Assembly (NCBI GenBank): GCA_902775195.1
Contig: CACYLQ010000049.1
Coordinates: 1-34,514, forward strand
Origin: an uncultured Pseudobutyrivibrio sp.
GTDB taxonomy: Bacteria > Bacillota > Clostridia > Lachnospirales > Lachnospiraceae
Direction: 5' to 3'
Length of the DNA: 34,514 nt
A model generated the notes under the pieces. The model made no database searches. It was not told the origin of the DNA and saw only the letters and a list, made by a program, of their open reading frames with translations. The translations under genes and the position numbers were made by a program. Positions 1 through 6,518 of the stretch are shown here, piece by piece. The stretch's first letter is position 1. Each line of letters starts with the position of its first letter.

Positions 1-714
1 ATCGTTCTTAAGAAGTGTACACGTGTTAAGGACGAGACAGGACGCTTCAATCCACAGTACGATGAGAACGATACAATCACTGTAGAGTGTAAGCACGTTA
101 TCTTCTCAGTAGGACAGCGTAGCGTTTACGGAGATCTCTTCAAGGGTTCTAAGGTTGTTATCGACAGAGGACCAAAGGCTGACGCTCTTACATACCAGAC
201 AGACGAGCCAGACATCTTCGTTGGTGGTGATATGTACACAGGTCCACGTTTTGCTATCGATGCTATCGCAGCAGGTCGTGAGGGTGCTATCTCTATCCAC
301 CGTTTCGTACAGCCACACAGCTCACTTACAATCGGACGTAACCGTCGTGACTTCATCGAGCTTGACAAGGAGAACCTTGCAATTGGTGATTACGATCACA
401 GCCCACGTCAGATTCCAGGCGTATCTAAGACTACAGCCACTGGAGAGCTTACATTCCGCGACAAGACTGTAGAGCTTACAGAGGAGCAGATTAAGGTTGA
501 GACAGCTAGATGTCTTAAGTGTGGTGCTTCAATTGTTGACGAGAATAAGTGCATCGGTTGTGGTGTATGTACAACTAAGTGCGAATTCGACGCAATTAAG
601 CTTTACCGTGAGCATCCAGAGTGCTCTAAGATGACTCCATCTGAGGACAAGCTTAAGTACGTTCTTCCAAACGGCTTAAAGCAGCGCATCAAAGTTGCTT
701 TCAAGCATAGATAA
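1..714 (+). CDS. FAD-dependent NAD(P) oxidoreductase with C-terminal [4Fe-4S] domain, 5'-truncated
   Basis: The reading frame is open from base 1, so the N terminus lies outside the window; 237 residues are visible. The segment VIFSVGQRS followed by IFVGGDMYTGP and AIDAIAAGREGA is the typical end of a glutamate-synthase-small-subunit-like or pyridine-nucleotide-disulfide oxidoreductase domain, where the GGD region contacts FAD. The C-terminal part has RCLKCG and then CIGCGVCTTKC, a CxxCxxCxxxC ligand set for a [4Fe-4S] cluster, although the proline usual after the last cysteine is a glutamate. The protein probably moves electrons between NAD(P)H and a partner; the substrate cannot be told. 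Codon use is strongly biased (aca, ctt, cgt, gtt), suggesting high expression. A terminator follows directly. Confidence 0.85.
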   Translation: MVLKKCTRVKDETGRFNPQYDENDTITVECKHVIFSVGQRSVYGDLFKGSKVVIDRGPKADALTYQTDEPDIFVGGDMYTGPRFAIDAIAAGREGAISIHRFVQPHSSLTIGRNRRDFIELDKENLAIGDYDHSPRQIPGVSKTTATGELTFRDKTVELTEEQIKVETARCLKCGASIVDENKCIGCGVCTTKCEFDAIKLYREHPECSKMTPSEDKLKYVLPNGLKQRIKVAFKHR

Positions 715-734
715 TTTAAAAATGTAATTTGAGA

Positions 735-767
735 AACAACCCGTTATCACCTACGGGTTGTTTTTTT
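735..767 (+). terminator. Intrinsic terminator of the oxidoreductase gene
   Basis: A 10-bp stem, AACAACCCGT (735-744) with ACGGGTTGTT (753-762), encloses an 8-base loop and runs into seven T (761-767), 21 bases after the stop codon. Confidence 0.9.
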
Positions 768-818
768 GTGACGATTTTAGTCTGTTGCTTAGTTCATTTG
801 AATAAGATGGTTATTTTG

Positions 819-1182
819 TTAAGTTTATAAACTAAGAATCTAAATTTCACTTAAAAATTGAAATATGAGTTAAGTGAATATAAGAAAAATAGAAATAAAC
901 TTAAAATAGGTTAAATAATTTTAGGCTATTTTAAGTTTATTAAAGAGATTAAAAAATTCACTTAACTTATCATGGAGAGATTATAAGTTTATTTTTGATA
1001 ATTCATTAGAGACTTAACAAATTCAAAGATTGGAATTATAAAGTTAAGTTTATTTTGATATAATTCTTATTCACTTAAGTGGATTTTGCATTTTTAAGTG
1101 AAAATATTCAAATCTGAAATTCACTTAATTAACAGCTGGTTTATATATAAGTGAATTTGATAAATTTATATATAAAACTTAA
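819..1182. repeat. Array 1: 14 alternating inverted TTAAGT/ACTTAA motifs
   Basis: This AT-rich gap of about 460 bp (770-1232) has no convincing ORF. It holds seven units of 35-36 bp, each TTAAGTKWA (two start ATAAGT) followed by a diverged spacer of about 17 bp and then an inverted WWMACTTAA. Unit starts are 819, 870, 931, 983, 1044, 1094 and 1147. The left-to-right motif distance within units is 30, 29, 29, 29, 29, 29, 30. Unit-to-unit steps are 51, 61, 52, 61, 50, 53, close to 5 or 6 helical turns. The fourth right arm (1012) keeps only the ACTTAA core. Unit 6 has perfect 9-bp arms (TTAAGTGAA/TTCACTTAA). Orientation alternates without exception. The function is unknown; a helically phased protein-binding array is the simplest inference. 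Confidence 0.8.
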
Positions 1183-1185
1183 AAT
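1157..1185 (+). promoter_or_regulatory. Possible promoter of the alpha/beta hydrolase gene inside the last array unit
   Basis: TTGATA (1157-1162), a 17-base spacer and TAAAAT (1180-1185) resemble a sigma-A promoter. The last unit of array 1 brackets it: its left arm ends at 1155 and its right arm (1174-1182) overlaps the -10. AT-rich sequence makes chance matches likely. Confidence 0.35.
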
Positions 1186-1232
1186 CTAAAATAAGGACAA
1201 TTTATGCTATCATATAGGCATAGGAGGGACAT

Positions 1233-2231
1233 ATGCGAAACATTTATTTATTTGCAAACGGATTTGGCGAGACAGTGAGAACTCTGATTATCGCATACCT
1301 AATTCTTACATTCGTATTTACGGTATATTCAATAGCAAGAATGTACTACATTGAGCATAAATCAAATAATGTGAAGATAGGAAGAGCCAGAGTTAAATAC
1401 CTTCAATATACAGGGCGATTCATACAAATGCCTGTTTATTCCATGGAAGAAATGGCAGCGGATAAACACAAGCGAGATGTTAAGCTTATGTATTTCCCAG
1501 CAGATAATCCAAAGAGCAAGCGATTTGTTATGATTCTACCAGGTGGCGGCTACGCGCATCTTTGTACCAAACAGGAGGGCTATCCTGTTGCAGCAGCTCT
1601 TAACAAAAAGGGAATCAATGCATTTGTATTAGAGTACAGTGCAGGAAGAGACTGTGAGCCTTATTCACCTATGATAGATTTAGGTACAGCGCTTGTTCTG
1701 ATAAAAGATAATTTAGAGAAGTTTGATGTTGTTATGGACGGCTATGCCCTTATGGGATTTTCCGCAGGAGGAAATCTAGCTGGAATATTCTCAAGCCATA
1801 AATTTGGCTATTTAGATTACCAGCTTCCAAAACCAGCAGCTATAATCTTGGGCTATCCTTGGACATGTGTTAACGATTGGTTACATCATCCATATTGGAA
1901 TATTTGGATTGGTTTACTTGGAATATGGCTTAGCAACAGAGGAAGCTTTTATATGTTCGGCTTACGCCACATCAGAAAAGGTCGTCAGATGTTAGATGTT
2001 CAAAAATATATCGGCGATGATTATCCGGCTACATTCATGTATTCCGGCTCGTGGGATGTATTAGTTCCAGCCAGCCGCCACGCAGATGTATTTGACGCAG
2101 CCCTTACTGAGCACGGTGTAAAGCATGTATACGAAAAATACTTCGGTGTCCCACACGGCATCGGCCTCGGCCTCCACACCAAAGCCGAAGGCTGGCTAGA
2201 CCGCGCTGTAGAATTCTGGGAAGCAAACTAA
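1233..2231 (+). CDS. Membrane-anchored alpha/beta hydrolase (esterase/lipase-like)
   Basis: The 332-residue protein begins with an uncleaved hydrophobic segment (about residues 15-36), so the hydrolase domain is probably membrane-tethered. The domain has an oxyanion-loop LPGGGYAH (about 102-109), a nucleophile elbow GFSAGG with Ser177, a probable catalytic Asp275 in SGSWD, and His308 in GVPHG. This is the acetyl-esterase/BD-FAE-like branch of the superfamily, where members act on small acyl esters, often of carbohydrates; the substrate here is unknown. The start is supported by AGGAGGG 5 bases before the ATG. The gene lies alone between array 1 and the HTH gene. From about 2149 to the stop, codon use switches to C-ending codons, unlike the rest of the gene. 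Confidence 0.85.
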   Translation: MRNIYLFANGFGETVRTLIIAYLILTFVFTVYSIARMYYIEHKSNNVKIGRARVKYLQYTGRFIQMPVYSMEEMAADKHKRDVKLMYFPADNPKSKRFVMILPGGGYAHLCTKQEGYPVAAALNKKGINAFVLEYSAGRDCEPYSPMIDLGTALVLIKDNLEKFDVVMDGYALMGFSAGGNLAGIFSSHKFGYLDYQLPKPAAIILGYPWTCVNDWLHHPYWNIWIGLLGIWLSNRGSFYMFGLRHIRKGRQMLDVQKYIGDDYPATFMYSGSWDVLVPASRHADVFDAALTEHGVKHVYEKYFGVPHGIGLGLHTKAEGWLDRAVEFWEAN

Positions 2232-2232
2232 G

Positions 2233-2269
2233 CCTTCTCCCTTTGGGAGAAGGTGTCACCGCAGGTGAC
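2233..2269. repeat. Dispersed double-hairpin repeat
   Basis: Two adjacent hairpins follow the hydrolase stop codon: CCTTCTCCC (2233-2241) with GGGAGAAGG (2245-2253), then GTCACC (2255-2260) with GGTGAC (2264-2269), followed by GGATGAGGG. From memory, this hairpin pair is a common dispersed intergenic repeat of gut and rumen Clostridia. On the minus strand it encodes a spurious HPSPAVTPSPKGR peptide that often appears in automated annotations. It may end transcription of the hydrolase gene, but there is no long T-tract. The rest of 2270-2411 shows no feature I can name beyond the next Shine-Dalgarno site. Confidence 0.7.
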
Positions 2270-2411
2270 GGATGAGGGTTTTCTCCAATTCTATCTTTCC
2301 TAGAATTTAACTCTAGTATCACATAATCGCAACTCTACGACACATAGGTTTCTATATCATCCTGCATCTTGTACCCTAAAGGTGTAACAATTGTAGCGAC
2401 AGGAGGTCACT

Positions 2412-3167
2412 ATGTTAGATCTAATCAAAATCGGTTCGTTTATATCTAATGTCAGGAAGGAACAGGGCTTAACGCAAAAGCAGCTGGCAGAACGTGTTGG
2501 TGTTAGTGACAAAGCAGTTTCCAGATGGGAGACAGGCAAAGGCTTACCTGACACTAGCATCATGTCAGATCTTTGCGAAGCACTTGGAATAAACATAAAT
2601 GAACTGTTATCTGGTGAGCGCCTGGACGCTGATACCTATAGTGGAAAGGCGGAGAAGCTTATGGTTGATTTAGTAAAGGATGTTCAGAATAACAAAAATG
2701 ATAGGAAGATAGAAATATTAGGTTTGATATTGGGTTGCGTGCTTTTACTTGTAGGATTATTTGGTATCATGGTAGTTGGTGGCGGAAGATTAGTTTATTA
2801 CTTAGATGCCCCATCTCTAATCATGGTACTAGCAATTCAGCTAATTATAGAGGGAGCAGGTGGACAGCTACAGGGATTTATACAAGCATTCAAGCTTGTG
2901 TTTGGTAAAACCGATAATTCAGAAGCTGCCATAGCAGAAGCAGCATCTAAATCTGAATACGCTATTAAATTTGCTGAGAAGGCAGCAATCCTTGGAGGAG
3001 TTCTTTCTAGCATAATGGGCTTTGTCACTGTATTTGCTATAGTATTCCGCCAGGATTATGAAGTCCTTGGCCCTAATCTTGCAGTAGCAGTGCTATCACT
3101 TCTCTATGGGGTGCTGTTAGCCTTACTATTGATGCCAATTCAGGGCAGACTATATAAAATGTACTAG
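2412..3167 (+). CDS. XRE-family HTH protein fused to a MotA/ExbB-like membrane domain
   Basis: Residues 6-62 are a Cro/C1-type helix-turn-helix (TQKQLAERVGVSDKAVSRWE is the recognition region). Residues 101-245 contain about four hydrophobic segments (102-122, 133-150, 190-212, 223-243). Their sequence resembles MotA/TolQ/ExbB channel subunits: LDAPSLIMVL matches the D-x-PSLLIV signature after the first helix, AAILGGVLSSIMGFVTVF resembles the third helix, and AVLSLLYGVLLALLLMPI resembles the YG-x-x-x-A-x-x-x-x-P fourth helix. The large cytoplasmic loop of true MotA is shortened to about 40 residues. A membrane-held DNA-binding protein is therefore predicted. AGGAGGT lies 7 bases before the ATG. 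Array 2 starts 20 bp after the stop codon. The target DNA and the signal are unknown. Confidence 0.8.
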   Translation: MLDLIKIGSFISNVRKEQGLTQKQLAERVGVSDKAVSRWETGKGLPDTSIMSDLCEALGININELLSGERLDADTYSGKAEKLMVDLVKDVQNNKNDRKIEILGLILGCVLLLVGLFGIMVVGGGRLVYYLDAPSLIMVLAIQLIIEGAGGQLQGFIQAFKLVFGKTDNSEAAIAEAASKSEYAIKFAEKAAILGGVLSSIMGFVTVFAIVFRQDYEVLGPNLAVAVLSLLYGVLLALLLMPIQGRLYKMY

Positions 3168-3187
3168 TTTTATATTATGTATTACTT

Positions 3188-3482
3188 TACTACCTGGGAG
3201 CAAAAATAGAGGATAGGTAGTAGTGGAAAAGATATGGATTACTACCTGAGAGAAAATAATAGAAATAGATAGTAGAGAAAAAGACATGAACTACTACCTG
3301 AGAGCAAAAATTTGAAATAGATAGTAGTGGAAAAGATATGAACTACTACCTAAGAGAAAAAATAGAGGATAGATAGTAGTGGAAAAGATATGAACTACTA
3401 TCTGAGAACAAAAATAGAACATAGATAGTAATAAAAAGAAAAATGTCTACTATCTCAGAAGAAAATAGAAGAATAGATAGTA
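3188..3482. repeat. Array 2: six 52-bp units with alternating TACTAYCT / AGRTAGTA motifs
   Basis: TACTAYCT occurs at 3188, 3240, 3292, 3344, 3396 and 3448, and its inverted partner AGRTAGTA at 3215, 3267, 3319, 3371, 3423 and 3475. The unit step is exactly 52 bp and the arm-to-arm step exactly 27 bp in every unit. Unlike array 1, the sequence between arms is also conserved (purine-rich, GAGARMAAAAAT-like and GTGGAAAAGATATGAA-like), so this is a true tandem repeat. It fills the gap between the stop of the HTH gene and the hairpin at 3487. The 52-bp step is five helical turns. No coding potential is seen and the function is unknown. Confidence 0.9.
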
Positions 3483-3486
3483 ATAA

Positions 3487-3518
3487 AGCGGCTAGCCAGG
3501 AAAATTTGGCTAGCCGCT
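3487..3518. terminator. Hairpin terminator, probably for the minus-strand gene
   Basis: A perfect 12-bp stem, AGCGGCTAGCCA (3487-3498) with TGGCTAGCCGCT (3507-3518), has an 8-base loop. It lies 17 bases after the stop of the minus-strand gene. The minus-strand tail (TTTATTA) is only moderately T-rich, and the plus-strand side is A/T-mixed, so it may act in both directions. Confidence 0.7.
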
Positions 3519-3535
3519 AATTATTATATAGAGTT

Positions 3536-4282
3536 TTAGGTTTCAATTCTTGTAGAAGAACTTACAGTGGAGATGTTTTCCATGTAGGTTAGATTTGTGC
3601 CGGCAGGAATGCTGAAGCCGCTGCCTGTAGAGCTGTTGTTGTTCTCAGGTTTGTAGGTTCCGTTCTTCCACTGACTAAATTTATCTTCTACAGCGTCGTA
3701 GGTCTTCTTAGAAATGTCAGGTAAGTCCTTGCCCCAGGTTCCAGTAGCCTGCTCGTAGCCTTTCTTGAAAGCGTCTAACAGCATATCAGCCTTTGATGTG
3801 TCCCCACCAGAAAGAGCAATTGCAAAATCTACAATTCTATCAGATGTTTTGTTAACACCCCAATATCCATCCTCAGAAATGTCTTCCTGTGCTTTAGCAA
3901 TTGTTTCAGGATCTGCATCAAATTTGCCCTCAGCTAAGAATTTCCACATATCATCCTGAGTAGCAATAGCGAATGTGCTTCCCTGACCATTGATTGTTTT
4001 CATAACAATATCAAGAAGATTGTTTAACATCTTCTCCTGGTCAGCCTTTAACTGCTGGATTAAAGCAGTGCGGTCGCCCTTTTTGTAATTATCTGTGGTG
4101 AGAGCCTTGTCATCTGATGATTTTTCGTAAACAGCTGCCTCATCAGAAAACTTCGAAGCCTTGATTTCTTCTTTAGAAGCGTTAAATTCTAATGACTCAG
4201 TAACCGAACCATCGGCATTAGTAGTCTTGGTGTAGGTCCCTGCTATATTAGAAGAAACGCTAGAGAGTGTACTTAATTCCAT
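3536..4282 (-). CDS. DUF5610-like protein, probable flagellar-regulon member
   Basis: This 248-residue protein has no signal peptide or membrane helix. Its central part, from GYWGVNKTSDRIVDFAIALS through SGGDTSKADMLLDAFKKG to LPDISKKTYDAVEDKF, resembles proteins I associate with DUF5610, found near or co-regulated with flagellar genes in several phyla; the family name is from memory and should be checked. The N-terminal half (about 25-95) is Lys/Asp/Ser-rich and partly helical; the C-terminal 40 residues are low-complexity Ser/Asn/Thr. AGGAGG precedes the ATG, and a sigma-28-type promoter lies 66 bases upstream of the start, supporting a motility role. The gene is monocistronic, convergent with the HTH gene and divergent from ispE. 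Confidence 0.7.
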   Translation of the reverse strand: MELSTLSSVSSNIAGTYTKTTNADGSVTESLEFNASKEEIKASKFSDEAAVYEKSSDDKALTTDNYKKGDRTALIQQLKADQEKMLNNLLDIVMKTINGQGSTFAIATQDDMWKFLAEGKFDADPETIAKAQEDISEDGYWGVNKTSDRIVDFAIALSGGDTSKADMLLDAFKKGYEQATGTWGKDLPDISKKTYDAVEDKFSQWKNGTYKPENNNSSTGSGFSIPAGTNLTYMENISTVSSSTRIET

Positions 4283-4347
4283 AGTATAACCTCCTTGTTA
4301 TGTGGTTTAAAACAACAAAACCATATGGAAATCCTTTTCCTATCTCT

Positions 4348-4375
4348 ATTATCGGTAGCTTAATGATAAAAATTA
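4348..4375 (-). promoter_or_regulatory. Sigma-28 (SigD/FliA)-type promoter
   Basis: Read on the minus strand, TAAT (4375-4372), 15 bases and ACCGATAA (4356-4349) match the flagellar sigma factor consensus TAAA-N15-GCCGATAA at 10 of 12 positions. The distance to the start codon of the minus-strand gene is compatible with a leader of about 55-60 bases. Confidence 0.7.
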
Positions 4376-4409
4376 ACGATTAGATTGTATTTATTTTAAT
4401 ACAAAATCC

Positions 4410-4438
4410 TTGCCAATATGTGTGTTCTTTGTTAAAAT
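4410..4438 (+). promoter_or_regulatory. Sigma-A promoter of the ispE operon
   Basis: TTGCCA (4410-4415), exactly 17 bases and TAAAAT (4433-4438) each differ from consensus by one base. The predicted transcript starts near 4445, which rules out the upstream ATG at 4420 as the ispE start. Confidence 0.7.
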
Positions 4439-4457
4439 TTATAAGGATTGAATACAA

Positions 4458-4473
4458 TGTACACGAGTGTACA
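4458..4473. promoter_or_regulatory. Palindromic operator candidate in the ispE-gntR leader
   Basis: TGTACAC (4458-4464), GA, GTGTACA (4467-4473) is a perfect 7-bp inverted repeat about 14 bases downstream of the predicted transcription start. GntR/FadR-type regulators bind short palindromes of TTGTAC type, and such a regulator is the second gene of this operon, so autoregulation is a reasonable inference. Confidence 0.55.
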
Positions 4474-4491
4474 AAATTTTGGAGTATAGAT

Positions 4492-5367
4492 ATGGACAGC
4501 ATTTCAATTAAGGCGTTAGCCAAGATTAATATAGGACTTGATGTCACAGGCATCAGAGACGACGGATATCATGAAGTAAGAATGATTATGCAGACAGTCA
4601 ATCTTTTTGACAAGGTTACCATCACAAGAACTACTGATGGTAGTATTACTATGTCTACAAATCTTAAGTTCTTACCAGTAAATGATGATAATTTATGCAT
4701 AAAGGCTGCTAAGCTTTTGATAGAAGAATTTGGCCTCAAGGAAGGCGTGCACATCGATTTGGAAAAGCACATTCCAGTAGCTGCTGGTATGGCTGGTGGT
4801 TCCACAGATGCAGCAGCAGTTTTATTTGGCGTTAACAAAATCTTTAATCTCAAATTAAGCAAAACAGCTTTAATGGAAAGAGGAGTTAAGATAGGCGCTG
4901 ATGTGCCTTACTGTATCATGCGTGGTACAGCCGTTGCAGAGGGCATTGGCGAGGTACTATCACCACTTCCTCCAATGATAAAATGTCCAGTGCTTATAGC
5001 AAAGCCAGGTATTTCTGTATCTACTAAGCAGGTATATGAATCACTTGACGCATGCTTCGACACTGTTACTCATCCTGACATAGATGGACTTATAGCTGAT
5101 ATCAAAGCAGAGGACTTACAGTCTCTTTGCTCACATATGGGGAATGTGTTAGAGGAAGTTACCATCCCATTACATCCAGTTATTGCAGATATTAAAAAGT
5201 GCATGATGGATAATGGTGCTGTCGGTTCTATGATGAGTGGAAGTGGCCCAACAGTATTTGGATTTTTTGATGATAATAGAAAGGCTAAGGCTGCAAAGGA
5301 AGCGCTTACAGCTTCTGGCATGGTAAAACAGCTATACCTTACTACTATTTTCAATAATAAGAATTAA
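4492..5367 (+). CDS. ispE: 4-diphosphocytidyl-2-C-methyl-D-erythritol kinase
   Basis: IspE phosphorylates CDP-methylerythritol in the non-mevalonate isoprenoid pathway and is a soluble GHMP kinase. The 291-residue product is full length. It shows the N-terminal AKINIGLDV with the conserved lysine, the GHMP phosphate-binding loop PVAAGMAGGSTDAAA at about residues 95-109, GADVPYC with the catalytic aspartate, and the C-terminal MMSGSGPTVFG loop. The start at 4492 is chosen because TTGGAG lies 7 bases upstream and the promoter places the transcript start after the alternative ATG at 4420. The gene is followed after 24 bp by a GntR regulator. Confidence 0.95.
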   Translation: MDSISIKALAKINIGLDVTGIRDDGYHEVRMIMQTVNLFDKVTITRTTDGSITMSTNLKFLPVNDDNLCIKAAKLLIEEFGLKEGVHIDLEKHIPVAAGMAGGSTDAAAVLFGVNKIFNLKLSKTALMERGVKIGADVPYCIMRGTAVAEGIGEVLSPLPPMIKCPVLIAKPGISVSTKQVYESLDACFDTVTHPDIDGLIADIKAEDLQSLCSHMGNVLEEVTIPLHPVIADIKKCMMDNGAVGSMMSGSGPTVFGFFDDNRKAKAAKEALTASGMVKQLYLTTIFNNKN

Positions 5368-5391
5368 TCTAGAGAAGGAGATATATAATTC

Positions 5392-6066
5392 ATGACTGAA
5401 AACCTTACACTACAAATGGATGATTATTTGCCACTTCGCGATGTGGTTTTTAACACCCTTCGTGAGGCTATTCTTAAGGGGGAACTTAAGCCAGGCGAAA
5501 GACTTATGGAGATGCATCTTGCGACTAAACTGGGGGTAAGTCGTACACCAATTAGAGAAGCTATTAGAATGCTTGAGCATGAGGGATTGGCAGTAACAAT
5601 CCCACGCAAGGGTGCCCAGGTTGCAAAGATGACAGAAAAAGATTTACAGGATGTTTTGGAGGTGCGAGACGCTCTTGACGCTCTTGCTGTGGTATGTGCA
5701 TGTAGACGTATGACAGATGCCCAGTTCGTAGAACTAAAAGAGGCGATGAAGGCCTTTGAAGATGCCACCAGAACTGAGGATGTGAGAAAGATTGTGGAGA
5801 CTGATGAAGCCTTCCACGATGTGATTTACGCATCAGCAGAAAATCCTAAGCTAGTAAATATAATCAATTCTGCAAGAGAGCAGATGTATAGATATCGTTA
5901 CGAATATGTTAAAAACCCATCTGTTTACTCACAGCTTATTGCAGAGCATAAACAAATCATCGAAGGCTTTGACAGAAGAGATGAGGAATTTTTAAAAGGA
6001 ATAATGCACGTTCATTTAACCAATCAAATAAACGCAGTTCGAGAGGTTATAAGAGAGCAGAAATAA
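5392..6066 (+). CDS. GntR-family regulator, FadR/FCD type
   Basis: The 224-residue protein has an N-terminal winged helix (about 14-78; GVSRTPIREAIRMLEHEGLA is the recognition helix and following segment) and an all-helical C-terminal FCD ligand domain (about 85-215; ETDEAFHDVIY and HKQIIEGF carry acidic and His residues typical of its metal site). Members respond to small organic acids or sugar acids; the effector here is unknown. It is co-transcribed with ispE and the DUF1934 gene. AAGGAG lies 11 bases before the ATG, slightly long, so Met9 remains possible. A palindrome in the operon leader is its likely operator. Confidence 0.88.
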   Translation: MTENLTLQMDDYLPLRDVVFNTLREAILKGELKPGERLMEMHLATKLGVSRTPIREAIRMLEHEGLAVTIPRKGAQVAKMTEKDLQDVLEVRDALDALAVVCACRRMTDAQFVELKEAMKAFEDATRTEDVRKIVETDEAFHDVIYASAENPKLVNIINSAREQMYRYRYEYVKNPSVYSQLIAEHKQIIEGFDRRDEEFLKGIMHVHLTNQINAVREVIREQK

Positions 6067-6069
6067 TTT

Positions 6070-6483
6070 ATGGAAAAAAAGAATTGTATAATCCATCTTA
6101 ATGCCATTCAGAAAATGGGCAGCGATGTTGAAAAAACAAATCAGGAATACATTGGTGAATTAGCTGAAAAAGAGGATAAAAGATATCTTACCTACAAACG
6201 AGGAAGCGAAGCGGGGGATATCAGCTGCTTGCTCACCTTTGACAGACGCAGCATGTCACTTACCCAAAGAGGGGCCATGAATTCCAAAATGAATATATTC
6301 CCTGGTAAGAAAACGGAATATATGTATAGCACACCAATGGGCAATCTGAATCTTTCTATTTTCACGAGAGAATATCAGGTGTCAGATTTTGAAAACAAAA
6401 TCAAGCTTGTTATAGATTATGATTTACTTACAGGTGGGGAAGCCATTAGAATATCCATGAATATCGAAATTGAATATGTGTAA
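6070..6483 (+). CDS. DUF1934 family beta-barrel protein
   Basis: The 137-residue protein begins 3 bases after the GntR stop codon, indicating translational coupling. Its pattern (IIHLNAIQKM, YLTYK, LLTFDRRSMSLTQRG, MYSTPMGNLNLSIFT, LVIDYDLLTGG, ISMNIEIEY) fits DUF1934/YwiB, a calycin-like small beta-barrel family common in Firmicutes and of unknown function. There is no signal peptide. The terminator-like hairpin downstream is abutted by the 103-bp repeat. Confidence 0.8.
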   Translation: MEKKNCIIHLNAIQKMGSDVEKTNQEYIGELAEKEDKRYLTYKRGSEAGDISCLLTFDRRSMSLTQRGAMNSKMNIFPGKKTEYMYSTPMGNLNLSIFTREYQVSDFENKIKLVIDYDLLTGGEAIRISMNIEIEYV

Positions 6484-6488
6484 AATAA

Positions 6489-6518
6489 AAAGGATGAAAG
6501 CAAACGCTTTCATCCTTT
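6489..6518. terminator. Terminator hairpin between the DUF1934 gene and thiT
   Basis: A 13-bp perfect stem, AAAGGATGAAAGC (6489-6501) with GCTTTCATCCTTT (6506-6518), has loop AAAC. On the minus strand it is followed by TTTTTATTTT, so it can end thiT transcription. On the plus strand the T-tract is cut after three T by the 103-bp repeat starting at 6516. Confidence 0.8.

Noticed and set aside
2104..2322. 72-residue minus-strand ORF over the hydrolase 3' end
   Set aside because: It is the antisense shadow of the hydrolase and the double-hairpin repeat, and has no ribosome site.
3188..3482. Array 2 as a CRISPR array
   Set aside because: The intervals between motifs are near-identical rather than unique spacers, the motif is only 8 bp and alternates in orientation, and no cas genes are near.
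4420..4491. ispE start at 4420 (longer protein)
   Set aside because: The ATG lies inside the promoter spacer, has no Shine-Dalgarno site, and the extra 24 residues do not fit IspE.
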